A stretch of 59,097 bases of DNA from Nitrospirota bacterium (GCA_016194285.1 JACQBZ010000014.1:1-59097), one strand, 5' to 3'; positions 7,642-15,570 are shown, counted from the first letter of the stretch. Made by a program: numbers and translations. The notes: generated by a model from the letters alone, not told the origin.

Positions 7642-9184
7642 GGTCCTGCATAAATGTCATGTTCTTGGCGATCCCCATGTTCGCACGGAGGGCCAGTTCG
7701 TCAATCTGGGCCAATTGGGACGAGAGATGATGGGTTGCGGAAGCCTGGAGTAATTTAATCATGTCCTGTCGAACGTCCTGCATCTTCATCTGAAGGGGTT
7801 TGAAGTCCGGAATCGTGCCACGCTCCGTTTTGTGCAGGGCAGGGTTTCTGCCCCGCTGAACCTCGTCAGCAATTTCCTTGTTCAGTCGGAACCAATCGGC
7901 ATACACATTCATTGCCTCCGGAAACCCAGGTTCCCTTGCCAGGCTTAGCCAGTTCTCCAAGTTCGTCGTCTGAATTTGCTGGATCAGTTTTTTAAAACTT
8001 TCGGACCGTTCAGAATAGGCCTTGAGTGCATCTTGATAACTGTCCACGGCCCGATGATAGGCACTCAGTTTCGAATAACAGTTGCCGATCTGAAGATGGG
8101 CTTCAAGGGCATACGACTGGGCGGGCGCCTGTTCGATCAGGTCCTTGAAGACCACGATGGCTTTCACGCAGTCCTCCATTCCCATAAAGGCCTTGCCGAT
8201 CCCGAATCGGGCCTGTATCCGATACCGACTTTGGGGAGGAATCGCTTCAAAGACGGAAAGGGCTTCCGGGTAGCGTTTCTGATCCATGAAGATAAATCCG
8301 AGCGTCACTCGTGTCTTGTTGATTAATTCCTGGAGGATGGGATCCTCTCCGGGTTTTAGGGCGATGAGCTTTTGAAACTGTAGCTGAGTCGAAGACCAGG
8401 CATCTCCCAGATTAAGATAGGCGAGACCGCTTGAATAGACAGCGAACGGATAGTAATCACTCCCTTCGCCGATTTTGCTGAATAGGTCAATCGCCTTGAG
8501 GTAGTCCTTAAGATAAAGATAGCTGTTACCGGCCAGGTAGGTGGCTTCCGGCCGCAGCGGCAATGTTTTGCTCATCGGAATCTTCAGGAAAGCTCCAATG
8601 GCCTGCGGATAATCACCCTTCCGATAGTACAATTTTTCTAATTGAAACCATCCCTCGGCCACGATCGGCGCGCGATGAGCTTGGATCACCAGATCTTTTA
8701 ATGTCTGCTCCGCCTGTGAAAGGAGGTCCGCCCGCAGCAAACGATCGGCCAGCCGTAGCCGCATCTCATCGGTCGAAGCCGGACCGCCTTCGTTGGAAGA
8801 CCCCGCAGGATCGCCTCCCGTTTCCAATCGCTTCATCAAGACCGCAATTTCTTCCAGATTGGCCTCTACACTTTGCGAGGCCCCGTCGGCTTGAGCTTCC
8901 CCTCCCTGGACGACATTCCCGGAATCCGGGTGTGTGGATCGGATGGACGATCGATTCGGCCGCTCGAAAACGGTGTCATTGGATTGATACTGATGAATAA
9001 TGTCCGTTTTGATGAGCGCGAGCTTCGACTGAACTTGGGTGATCTGCTGCTCAAGAGAGATCGCGGAGGTTTCAGCTCGACCGGAGGAGACGGTTGAAAC
9101 CATCACCAGGAAACCACCGAGAAAACGGACGAAGATACCGAGTCCGGATGAACCGATTTTAAAAAACGGACATCGGGTTTTCAT
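7625..9184 (-). CDS. exported TPR-repeat protein
   Basis: 519 residues from the ATG at 9184 (MKTRCPFFKI), followed by a hydrophobic segment and a likely cleavage after GRA (GRA-ETSA). Earlier in-frame starts at 9220 and a GTG at 9268 are possible; none has a strong ribosome-binding site. After a coiled-coil-like region (SLEQQITQVQSKLALIK) come about eight TPR-like units between residues 150 and 430. A C-terminal helical part follows. It is the first TPR gene after ugd and overlaps the giant lipoprotein gene, so it is very likely part of the same complex in the periplasm. A short palindrome near 7837-7853 lies inside its 3' part. Confidence 0.83.
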   Translation of the reverse strand: MKTRCPFFKIGSSGLGIFVRFLGGFLVMVSTVSSGRAETSAISLEQQITQVQSKLALIKTDIIHQYQSNDTVFERPNRSSIRSTHPDSGNVVQGGEAQADGASQSVEANLEEIAVLMKRLETGGDPAGSSNEGGPASTDEMRLRLADRLLRADLLSQAEQTLKDLVIQAHRAPIVAEGWFQLEKLYYRKGDYPQAIGAFLKIPMSKTLPLRPEATYLAGNSYLYLKDYLKAIDLFSKIGEGSDYYPFAVYSSGLAYLNLGDAWSSTQLQFQKLIALKPGEDPILQELINKTRVTLGFIFMDQKRYPEALSVFEAIPPQSRYRIQARFGIGKAFMGMEDCVKAIVVFKDLIEQAPAQSYALEAHLQIGNCYSKLSAYHRAVDSYQDALKAYSERSESFKKLIQQIQTTNLENWLSLAREPGFPEAMNVYADWFRLNKEIADEVQRGRNPALHKTERGTIPDFKPLQMKMQDVRQDMIKLLQASATHHLSSQLAQIDELALRANMGIAKNMTFMQDHETVP

Positions 9185-9288
9185 CCAACGTTCAGGTTTA
9201 TTGAATGTGCTACCCATCATGGTTACAGAAAAACAAACAGGCAAGCCCAAATAGGTATGATTCCCCACTCCATCGGGGTGCAGGTCAA

Positions 9289-10602
9289 TCAGACCGTTTT
9301 AATTCCCCTTCCTACACCGATATACCGAAACCCGGCCTGTTTCATGCGCTGTTCGTCATAGACATTGCGGAGATCAATAAAGACGGGGTTGCGTACCGAT
9401 TGGCGAAGCCGGACCAAGTCCAGGTTGCGAAATTCGTTCCATTCCGTTATCAGAACCACGGCGTCCGCATTCTGCGCCGTATCATAGGCGTCATCGCAAT
9501 AGCGAATCCCTTTTAGAACCTTCCGGGCCTCGGTCATCGCCGCCGGGTCAAAGGCCCGAACTTTAATCCCTTCCTTGACCAGGGCTCGAATGATCTCGAG
9601 GGCCGGGGCTTCCCGAATATCGTCTGTGTTCGGTTTAAAGGCCAATCCCAGAACGGCCACGTTTTTCCCTTCGGCGCCGTCCAAAGCCTGAAGAATTTTT
9701 CGAACCATTATGGCCCTCTGGTTCGTATTCACCCGGGTCACTGCACCAAGCAGTTCCAGTTCACAGTCATTCTGCTTGGCCATCTGAACCAACGCCAACG
9801 TATCTTTGGGTAGGCAGGAGCCGCCGTAGCCAGGCCCCGGATGGAGAAATTTGGGGCCGATACGGCCGTCCAAACCCATTCCTTTGGCCACTTGATGCAC
9901 ATCGGCTCCGACCTTCTCACAGAGATTCGCCATTTCATTGATAAAGGAAATCTTCGTTGCCAGAAAGGCATTGGAGGCGTACTTAATCATCTCCGCCGTA
10001 GCCACGTCCGTTACAATGAAGGGGGTCTCGATCAGGTAAAGCGGTCGATATAGGTCCTTCATGATCGCTTCCGCTTGCGGACTATTCGTTCCGATCACCA
10101 CGCGATTGGGCCTTAAAAAATCCTCAATGGCCGAACCTTCGCGCAGAAATTCGGGATTCGAAACAATATCAAAGTCCACCTGCTCTTTGAGGTTTTTCCC
10201 GATGATCTTTTGAAGCCGTTCCCCTGTTCCCACCGGCACCGTGCTTTTTGTAACGATCAGTTTATAGCCATTGAGATGTCGGGCGATCGTTTCAGCGACA
10301 TCCTCCACGTACGCCAAATTGGCCGACCCATCTCCCCGAGGAGGCGTCCCGACTGCAATAAAGACGGCCAACGCCCCTCGAACCGCGCCGGCAATATCGG
10401 TGGTAAAGTCGAGACGGCCACTGGCTTTATTCTTGCTGACCAACTCACCCAGACCGGGCTCGTAAATCGGAATCTGCCCTTTTCGGAGAGCCTCAATCTT
10501 GTCCCGATCTTTATCCACACAGGTTACATGGACTCCAAACTCGGCGAAACAAGCACCGGTCACAAGACCGACATATCCTGTTCCAATAACGGCGATATTC
10601 AT
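9289..10602 (-). CDS. ugd: UDP-glucose 6-dehydrogenase
   Basis: 437 residues with all family landmarks: the N-terminal NAD-binding motif GTGYVGLVTG, the central helix region with KSTVPVGTG and NPEFLREGSA, and the catalytic Cys in GYGGSCLPKD near residue 260, then the C-terminal NAD/UDP-sugar domain (VAVLGLAFKPNTDDIREAP). It oxidises UDP-glucose twice to UDP-glucuronate, a precursor for polysaccharides and LPS. GAGGTG precedes the ATG. It heads the minus-strand operon; a TTGCCA-N18-TATACT promoter lies 36 bases upstream. Its linkage to the TPR/ExbB machine may mean a role in surface polysaccharide, but the gap of about 100 bases to the next start leaves that open. Confidence 0.95.
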   Translation of the reverse strand: MNIAVIGTGYVGLVTGACFAEFGVHVTCVDKDRDKIEALRKGQIPIYEPGLGELVSKNKASGRLDFTTDIAGAVRGALAVFIAVGTPPRGDGSANLAYVEDVAETIARHLNGYKLIVTKSTVPVGTGERLQKIIGKNLKEQVDFDIVSNPEFLREGSAIEDFLRPNRVVIGTNSPQAEAIMKDLYRPLYLIETPFIVTDVATAEMIKYASNAFLATKISFINEMANLCEKVGADVHQVAKGMGLDGRIGPKFLHPGPGYGGSCLPKDTLALVQMAKQNDCELELLGAVTRVNTNQRAIMVRKILQALDGAEGKNVAVLGLAFKPNTDDIREAPALEIIRALVKEGIKVRAFDPAAMTEARKVLKGIRYCDDAYDTAQNADAVVLITEWNEFRNLDLVRLRQSVRNPVFIDLRNVYDEQRMKQAGFRYIGVGRGIKTV

Positions 10603-10637
10603 AACACCTCGATTTTACATGTGTATAAAATCAGCAC

Positions 10638-10667
10638 AGTATATCAGAAATATCATCCCCATGGCAA
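10638..10667 (-). promoter_or_regulatory. predicted promoter of ugd and envelope-machine operon
   Basis: On the minus strand TTGCCA (10667-10662) and TATACT (10643-10638) are separated by 18 bases, placing the start of transcription about 30 bases before the ugd ATG. It lies back to back with the plus-strand promoter at 10674-10702. Confidence 0.55.
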
Positions 10668-10673
10668 GCACGC

Positions 10674-10702
10674 TTGCTTTGGGTCCCATAACCGCCTATA
10701 CT
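10674..10702 (+). promoter_or_regulatory. predicted promoter of rsmI
   Basis: TTGCTT and TATACT spaced by 17 bases on the plus strand, about 70 bases before the rsmI ATG. The leader that follows is A/T-rich and has a further TATAAT at 10728 without a clear -35. Confidence 0.5.
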
Positions 10703-10773
10703 AATCTACTCGATAATATGTAAGTATTATAATGAGTCTATTAAATATCTGAAATTTACGTCGGCTTCATTTC

Positions 10774-11478
10774 ATGGACGACACAAAGCCCGGCTTTCTT
10801 TATATTGTTAGCACCCCGATCGGTCATCTGGAAGATATCACGTTGCGTGCCGTGCGGGTTCTGAAGGAAGTCCATCTTGTGGCGGCCGAGGACACACGCC
10901 ACACACAAAAGCTGTTTAACCATTACCAGATTCACACTCCTCTGACCAGCTACCATGACCATAATAAGGAAGAAAAGACCGAAGTGCTGGTTCAGCGGCT
11001 CAAGGAAGGCCACTCAATCGCTCTGGTGACGGATGCCGGCACGCCGGGGGTCTCAGATCCGGGATATTATCTGATCAATCGTTGCATTCAAGCGGGCATT
11101 CCGCTTTCTCCGGTTCCCGGACCATCCGCCTTTCTTGCGGCGTTGACCGTATCCGGCCTTCCCACGGATGCTTTTTTGTTCGAAGGGTTCCTTCCGAAGA
11201 AACGGAGCGGACGACTCAAACATCTCCAGGCCCTGAAAGACGAACCCCGAACGATCATTTTTTATGAATCCCCTCATCGCCTCGTTCGTTGTCTTCATGA
11301 TCTGTACGAGACCTGGGGCGACCGCCGCGCCGTGGTGGCCCGTGAATTGACCAAGATGTTTGAAGAAATCATCCGGGGAAGACTCTCTCAGATCATCGCA
11401 AAGATGGAGAGCGGATCCGTTCGGGGAGAGATTACGCTGATCATCGAGGGTTGTCGCCCCCTATCCTCGATGTGGTAA
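10774..11478 (+). CDS. rsmI: 16S rRNA (cytidine-1402-2'-O)-methyltransferase
   Basis: 234 residues, close to family length without the optional C-terminal extension. Landmarks are STPIGHLEDIT near the N terminus, AAEDTRHT, VTDAGTPGVSDPG and PVPGPSA, typical of the tetrapyrrole-methylase fold that binds SAM, and FYESPHR. RsmI methylates the ribose of C1402 in 16S rRNA at the P site. The start has no obvious Shine-Dalgarno. It is the only plus-strand gene between the ugd operon and the next minus-strand genes, divergent from ugd and convergent with the BamD-like gene, from which it is separated by one base. Confidence 0.95.
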   Translation: MDDTKPGFLYIVSTPIGHLEDITLRAVRVLKEVHLVAAEDTRHTQKLFNHYQIHTPLTSYHDHNKEEKTEVLVQRLKEGHSIALVTDAGTPGVSDPGYYLINRCIQAGIPLSPVPGPSAFLAALTVSGLPTDAFLFEGFLPKKRSGRLKHLQALKDEPRTIIFYESPHRLVRCLHDLYETWGDRRAVVARELTKMFEEIIRGRLSQIIAKMESGSVRGEITLIIEGCRPLSSMW

Positions 11479-11479
11479 C

Positions 11480-11962
11480 TCATTTCAACTCACGGCGCTT
11501 CTTTTCGGATTGCATATCCAGGTCGAGCAAGCGTTGCAGATCGCTCTTGAGTTTTTCCTTTTCCGTTTTTAAGGACTCCAGCTGGCTTAAAAAATTCAAC
11601 CAATTCTGTGCCGGATTTTTCCAAGGACTGTTCGGGTACTTCTGAATCAATTTCTGAAAATCCTTCGCGGCCATCCCATAGTCGGACCCCGTATTCTTAA
11701 AATAAATCTCTGTGTAGGCCACCTGGTACTGTGCGTCGGCCGCGAGGTCATCGTTTGGGAATTGAGCGGCCACGTACCGGTATTCTTTAATGGCCTCGGC
11801 ATACTGACCCTCTTCAAAAAAGGCGTTGGCCTTCTTGAAATGCTCGGCGGCCGCGGTCGGTTCTTCCACCGTCGCCAAGCCAGCACAGCTCGTTAAAAGT
11901 TGAAGCAGGATGAAAAATCCCGCCCTCCCGAACCGGAGCCACCGATGAGACGGATCGCCCAT
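11480..11962 (-). CDS. BamD-like TPR lipoprotein
   Basis: 160 residues from the ATG at 11962, which has GGAAGGA upstream; an in-frame TTG at 11989 overlapping the GGDEF gene is less likely. The N-terminal hydrophobic stretch ends in lipobox LLTSC. Two to three TPR-like repeats follow (AAEHFKKANAFFEEGQYAEA, FPNDDLAADAQYQVAYTE, FQKLIQKYPNSPW), as in BamD/YfiO and related outer-membrane lipoproteins. The C terminus is a charged coiled coil (LESLKTEKEKLKSDLQRLL). It is shorter than true BamD (about 245 residues), so a specialised scaffold is more likely than the Bam subunit. It sits 23 bases after the GGDEF gene, probably one transcript. Confidence 0.8.
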   Translation of the reverse strand: MGDPSHRWLRFGRAGFFILLQLLTSCAGLATVEEPTAAAEHFKKANAFFEEGQYAEAIKEYRYVAAQFPNDDLAADAQYQVAYTEIYFKNTGSDYGMAAKDFQKLIQKYPNSPWKNPAQNWLNFLSQLESLKTEKEKLKSDLQRLLDLDMQSEKKRRELK

Positions 11963-11985
11963 CTGACAAATCCTTCCCCCTATGT

Positions 11986-13311
11986 TCAAGCGGTCCTCCG
12001 TTGATCCACGACGTAAACGCTGCGGGGGAAAGTCTTTGCGTACTGTTTGAGCTGCGCAGCAATCTCCGCAACCTGCATGGGGCTGGTGATCACGCGCTTC
12101 TGGTTCGTGACCACCGCGATCGAAACCGTCATGAACGGGAACTGTTGTTCAACATCCTTGCGGTCGCGTGAAATAATATAACCCCTTCGACGGTCCTCCT
12201 CGTCATAAAAAGCCGGAATGGTTTCATCAAAATCATGGATGACTTTCTCACACAGCTTTTCCATTCGCAGAGGATCCGTAATGATGACAAAGTCATCTCC
12301 ACCGATATGGCCGAGGAAGTCCGGTCCTGACCCGAGCGTCTTGACGGAGTCGGTCAAAATGGCGGCCACCCTTTTCAATACCTCGCTGCCCCGGATATAG
12401 CCGTACCGATCGCCGAACGCCTTAAAGTTATCCAGATCGACCAGGCAAAAGGCAAAAGGTACCGCCTCCTGAAGTCGGGTCAAAAGTGCTTTTTCAATGG
12501 CCAAATTTCCCGGAAGACGCGTGAGGGGATTGGCATCCAGATTCATCTCGCCCAGTTCCTTCAACCGCTTCGACATCCAACGAAAGGAATCCGCCAACTC
12601 TTGAACTTCTTCCGTGGCCTTGACATTCAGGGCTCGGTCAAACAGCCCCTGGCCGATGTAATGCGCCGCCTCCTGAAGTTGTTTGATCGAATAGGTAAGA
12701 TTGGAATTAATGAACACGGCAAATCCGACACCGAAAAAAAAACTGATCGTCACCAACACCACCGTGATGTTAAACGCTTGCAGACTCAATTGATTGGCCA
12801 GACGCGTCTTTGCGTTTTGATCCTCGCGTCCATGGCGTTCCAGCTCTCGAAACAGCTTAACCATTTCATTGAGACGGGACTGCATCGGACCTTCTGAAAC
12901 GGCCTTCGCCATCGACTCCTGCTTACGATTGAGATAGTCCTGTTCTTCTCTAAAAAACTGGTCGTATTCCTGATGAAGGCTCTGGATTTGTCCTTTCAGG
13001 TCCTGATCTTCCGGAGATAGAAAATTCAACTGGGCCAGTTTGAGTCGGAATTCCTCGCTCCGGTTTAAAAATAGGGTCTGGACCGCCGGGTCCCGAAGAA
13101 TGACGGAGCGCTTCTCATAGAGATCTTGGGCCAATAAGTTCTCGGTCATCTGACCGGCAGCCTCAATGATAGGAAGGTCCCGCTGGACAACGCTGTCGCT
13201 CATCCGCCGAATGTCCCGGAGGCTCAAGACCGCGTACAGACCGGTCAACAGGGTCAGAAGGACCATGATCGAAAAGCCAAGAAGCATTTTCTTAATCAGA
13301 GTCAATCGCAT
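11986..13311 (-). CDS. membrane GGDEF protein with HAMP domain
   Basis: 441 residues from the ATG at 13311; a TTG at 13332 is an alternative and neither has a good ribosome-binding site. Two membrane helices (about residues 9-31 and 185-207) flank a helical periplasmic sensor of the four-helix-bundle type; a HAMP segment follows (SIKQLQEAAHYIGQGLF), then a GGDEF domain. The active-site loop reads GGDDF instead of GG(D/E)EF. LTRLPGN, typical of the domain start, is present. Diguanylate cyclases make c-di-GMP from two GTP; whether the Glu-to-Asp change at the fourth position allows this is unclear. It is probably cotranscribed with the BamD-like lipoprotein gene. Confidence 0.85.
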   Translation of the reverse strand: MRLTLIKKMLLGFSIMVLLTLLTGLYAVLSLRDIRRMSDSVVQRDLPIIEAAGQMTENLLAQDLYEKRSVILRDPAVQTLFLNRSEEFRLKLAQLNFLSPEDQDLKGQIQSLHQEYDQFFREEQDYLNRKQESMAKAVSEGPMQSRLNEMVKLFRELERHGREDQNAKTRLANQLSLQAFNITVVLVTISFFFGVGFAVFINSNLTYSIKQLQEAAHYIGQGLFDRALNVKATEEVQELADSFRWMSKRLKELGEMNLDANPLTRLPGNLAIEKALLTRLQEAVPFAFCLVDLDNFKAFGDRYGYIRGSEVLKRVAAILTDSVKTLGSGPDFLGHIGGDDFVIITDPLRMEKLCEKVIHDFDETIPAFYDEEDRRRGYIISRDRKDVEQQFPFMTVSIAVVTNQKRVITSPMQVAEIAAQLKQYAKTFPRSVYVVDQRRTA

Positions 13312-13522
13312 ACGGAGGAACTCGCTACCCAACCCTGGTGGCCGACTCGGACGGCGTTGTTCTGTATTTCCAAACGAGATCGTCGATCAACAACCGCCCG
13401 GCAGCAACAGGGTGGGATCACTCTATAACGGACAGGATGGATTTGATAAGAATGAATCGAGGCGTGGAACAGGCCTATTGGTCCACCGTGTATGAAACCT
13501 GGGTCGTAACAGACTCCTGGGA

Positions 13523-13771
13523 TCAGTGCTGTTTTCGAATCAACACTCGAAAGCAGTTACCAACCTTTTCTTGCCTGAGAATGGTGTGACCATCTTCAGA
13601 GATGCTGCGGGGGACATTACGGATGGGCTCACCATCATCCACAATCACCGACAGGATTTGTCCAGTCTCCATAGATTCCAATTTCAACTTTGTTTTCACA
13701 TAGTTATACGGACACATCACTCCCCGAAGATCTAATTCTGCATGTGTTGTGGTCTCTGTACTTTCTGTCAT
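13523..13771 (-). CDS. TusA-like sulfurtransferase-family protein
   Basis: 82 residues from the ATG at 13771; a GTG three codons earlier (13780) is an alternative start. The protein has the beta-alpha-beta-alpha-beta pattern of TusA/SirA proteins with LDLRGVMCPYNYVKTKLKL near the N terminus. TusA carries persulfide sulfur on the Cys of a CPxP motif; here the motif is CPYN, keeping Cys and the first Pro but not the second Pro. It may relay sulfur or serve another redox role. No DsrE, Tus or rhodanese partners lie nearby. A TTGACT-N16-TATAAT promoter precedes it, so it seems to be transcribed on its own. Confidence 0.8.
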   Translation of the reverse strand: MTESTETTTHAELDLRGVMCPYNYVKTKLKLESMETGQILSVIVDDGEPIRNVPRSISEDGHTILRQEKVGNCFRVLIRKQH

Positions 13772-13797
13772 CGTGTTCACTCGCTTAACTTTATATG

Positions 13798-13825
13798 ATT
13801 ATAATGTTTTCCCATGGGAAGTCAA
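13798..13825 (-). promoter_or_regulatory. predicted promoter of the TusA-like gene
   Basis: TTGACT (13825-13820) and TATAAT (13803-13798) with a 16-base spacer on the minus strand, the closest match to the sigma-70 consensus in this part of the window. It lies about 26 bases before the ATG at 13771. Confidence 0.6.
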
Positions 13826-13871
13826 GGCGTCGCGTGATCTCACACGAAAAGTAAACTCCCAACACGGGCCG

Positions 13872-14633
13872 CTAGGGATGGACTGCAAGATCGCGAAGGG
13901 CGGTTTTGATCTCTTCAATGACCTTTTCCGCTGCTTGCACAGGATTCTTGGCCCTTCGGATAGGACGGCCAACGACAATGTAGTCTGCGCCGTCCAGTAT
14001 AGCCTGGCGCGGCGTCGTAACCCGTCTTTGATCATCATTGGACACCGTGGCCCATTCCGGACGAACCCCGGGTACAACGGTGATCAACTCCTGACCGACC
14101 CGTTCTTTTACCTGCCGTACTTCCGATCCGGAGCAAACCACACCCGCGCAACCCGTCTCGCGCGCCCATCGGGCTCTCCGGAGGACCAGTTCGCAGATAT
14201 CGAGGTCCTTCTCCATTCCGGCATCCCGCATATCCCCTTGACTAAAACTGGTCAAGACCGTAACGGCAAGCACTTTCGTGTCGTTGTGGATTTCATTGAC
14301 AACCGCTTTGAGCAGCCTCTTCCCTTCCGAGGCATGCACCGTGACAAATCGCGCCTTGTAGGCCGCAGCGGCCCTCACGGCGGCCTGAACCGTTTCCGGA
14401 ATATCGTGAAATTTCAGGTCAAGGAAGACGCCGCAATTGCTGCTCTCCGTAATCACCTTGAAAATCCCGGGCCCCGAACTTACGAAAAGCTCCAGGCCCA
14501 CCTTAAACAATCCGACGTGTCCATTTAAAGAAACCACCGCCCTTTTTGCTTCTTCCAGGCTCGCATAATCGAGGGCAAAAATCAGTCGGTCTTTTGCGGT
14601 GAGGGAAGGATCGTTCTGGAGGAATGCGCTCAA
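13872..14633 (-). CDS. pyrF: orotidine 5'-phosphate decarboxylase
   Basis: 253 residues with the TIM-barrel landmarks of PyrF: RLIFALDYAS at the first strand, the catalytic DLKFHDIP (Lys and Asp network), TVHASEG, VLTSFSQGD, and PGVRPE plus DYIVVGRPI for the phosphate site. It makes UMP from OMP, the last step of de novo pyrimidine synthesis. The start must be the TTG at 14633, because there is no ATG or GTG before the conserved first strand; no Shine-Dalgarno is visible. The gene stands alone between the TusA-like gene and the tRNA-Leu region. Confidence 0.94.
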   Translation of the reverse strand: MSAFLQNDPSLTAKDRLIFALDYASLEEAKRAVVSLNGHVGLFKVGLELFVSSGPGIFKVITESSNCGVFLDLKFHDIPETVQAAVRAAAAYKARFVTVHASEGKRLLKAVVNEIHNDTKVLAVTVLTSFSQGDMRDAGMEKDLDICELVLRRARWARETGCAGVVCSGSEVRQVKERVGQELITVVPGVRPEWATVSNDDQRRVTTPRQAILDGADYIVVGRPIRRAKNPVQAAEKVIEEIKTALRDLAVHP

Positions 14634-14947
14634 TGGGATTACCGAATGATTCTCGCCTATGGATCACGCATCATAAGCCGGTTCGCGGCTCTGCCGCGAG
14701 AGGCGCGGGACTTGGGGGCATCGGAGGGCGCACGCTGCGACGAATAAGGAGCAGCAAAGTTTGTGCGCGCCGCCGAGTCGGTGAGGCGGCCGGATTCCTC
14801 AGCATAAAAGCACGGGCCCCCAAATACAACTGGTGCCGGAGGAGAGGGTTGATCACGCCACCGTGCCAAAGGCACGGTTTACCATCCTCGGCCCGTAAGG
14901 CCATCTGATCGGGACCAACCCGACCATAGGTACAATGCGTAACTTTT
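14634..14947. other. non-coding stretch between pyrF and tRNA-Leu with nested hairpins
   Basis: 314 bases without a believable gene. It holds several inverted repeats: a tight hairpin TTCGCGGC-TCT-GCCGCGAG around 14681-14699; TTGGGGGC (14712-14719) pairing with GCCCCCAA (14816-14823); inside it GCGCAC (14728-14733) with GTGCGC (14763-14768) and GCCGCC (14769-14774) with GGCGGC (14785-14790). A further hairpin CCGTGCC-AAA-GGCACGG followed by TTT lies near 14864. A 22-base copy of the tRNA-Leu 3' end is at 14831-14852. The nesting could reflect a structured RNA or remains of a mobile element; I do not recognise a known RNA family. Confidence 0.4.
14831..14852. repeat. displaced 22-base copy of the tRNA-Leu 3' end
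   Basis: These 22 bases are identical to the first 22 plus-strand bases of the tRNA-Leu gene (14948-14969), that is CCA, discriminator, 3' acceptor strand and part of the T arm. The two copies are direct repeats 117 bases apart. tRNA 3' ends are the usual attachment sites of integrases, so this could be an att-like scar; a decayed tRNA duplication is the alternative. Confidence 0.6.
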
Positions 14948-15033
14948 TGGTGCCGGAGGAGAGGGTTGAACTCTCATGAGGTTGCCCTCGGCGGATTTTG
15001 AGTCCGCTGCGTCTGCCATTCCGCCACTCCGGC
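14948..15033 (-). tRNA. tRNA-Leu (anticodon CAA)
   Basis: On the minus strand an 86-base class II tRNA folds: acceptor GCCGGAG paired with CTCCGGC, anticodon stem GCGGA/TCCGC with loop CTCAAAA (anticodon CAA, reading UUG), a long variable arm (GAGGGCAACCTC region), T stem GAGAG/CTCTC with loop TTCAACC, discriminator A and an encoded CCA. The 3' end is duplicated at 14831-14852. It lies 10 bases beyond the stop of the HEAT-repeat gene on the same strand, so it may be read out of that operon. Confidence 0.95.
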
Positions 15034-15043
15034 GAAGCGTGGG

Positions 15044-15568
15044 TCAAGGCTTTTGGGTGCGTTGAAGCTTTTCCAAAGCATACTTCGCGATCTGTTGGAT
15101 CGATGGGTCCGGATGCTTCTGCTCAATCTCTTTTAGCGGTTCGATCGCCCTGGAATCTCCAACCTCTTCCAAGACCCGGATTGCGTTCCATAAGAAAATG
15201 GGGTCGTTGTCGTGCTTCATGGCCTCGATGAGCGGATTGACCACCGGCTTGCCGATCTCGATCAAGGCGCCGGAGACGTCCAGTCTGACCATGGGCTCCT
15301 CATCTTTGAGCGCCGCGATCAACGACGACACGGCACGCGGATCTTTGATCTTACCCAGCTCATGCGCGGCTTCCCGACGGTCCATCGGGGTTTTGGACTG
15401 GAGCATTTTCAACAGATCGTCAACCCGATCCGCAAGAGCCACCCCTGTCACGCTGAAAAAAAGGATGCCGGCCACCAAAATCGGAAGACCCATATGCACT
15501 CTCAAAACGATTCCTCTCGCAGTCTGAAGAATATGTAGCAAGCCATGTGCGTCAAACCGTGTCCGCAT
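15044..15568 (-). CDS. exported HEAT-repeat protein
   Basis: 174 residues from the ATG at 15568, which has GGAGGAG five bases upstream and begins two bases after the peptidase stop; a GTG two codons earlier and an ATG at 15493 are alternatives. A hydrophobic segment (ILVAGILFFSVTGVALA) ends as a signal peptide before DRVDD. The rest is about four HEAT/PBS-lyase-type helical repeats (RREAAHELGKIKDPRAV, VRLDVSGALIEIGKP, LWNAIRVLEEVGDSRAI). Such repeats bind proteins; the partner is unknown. It is the last protein gene of the long minus-strand run before tRNA-Leu. Confidence 0.82.
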   Translation of the reverse strand: MRTRFDAHGLLHILQTARGIVLRVHMGLPILVAGILFFSVTGVALADRVDDLLKMLQSKTPMDRREAAHELGKIKDPRAVSSLIAALKDEEPMVRLDVSGALIEIGKPVVNPLIEAMKHDNDPIFLWNAIRVLEEVGDSRAIEPLKEIEQKHPDPSIQQIAKYALEKLQRTQKP

Positions 15569-15570
15569 GA

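Noticed and set aside
14680-14699. Strong hairpin as an intrinsic terminator of pyrF or the tRNA operon
   Set aside because: No run of T follows on either strand, so termination there is not supported.
14624-14908. Short frames around the pyrF-tRNA gap
   Set aside because: Arg/Pro/Ser-rich, overlap hairpins and the tRNA fragment, no ribosome-binding site.
14998-15231. 77-residue frame starting within tRNA-Leu
   Set aside because: Spurious translation of a tRNA-Leu gene and antisense HEAT-repeat gene, a common false call.
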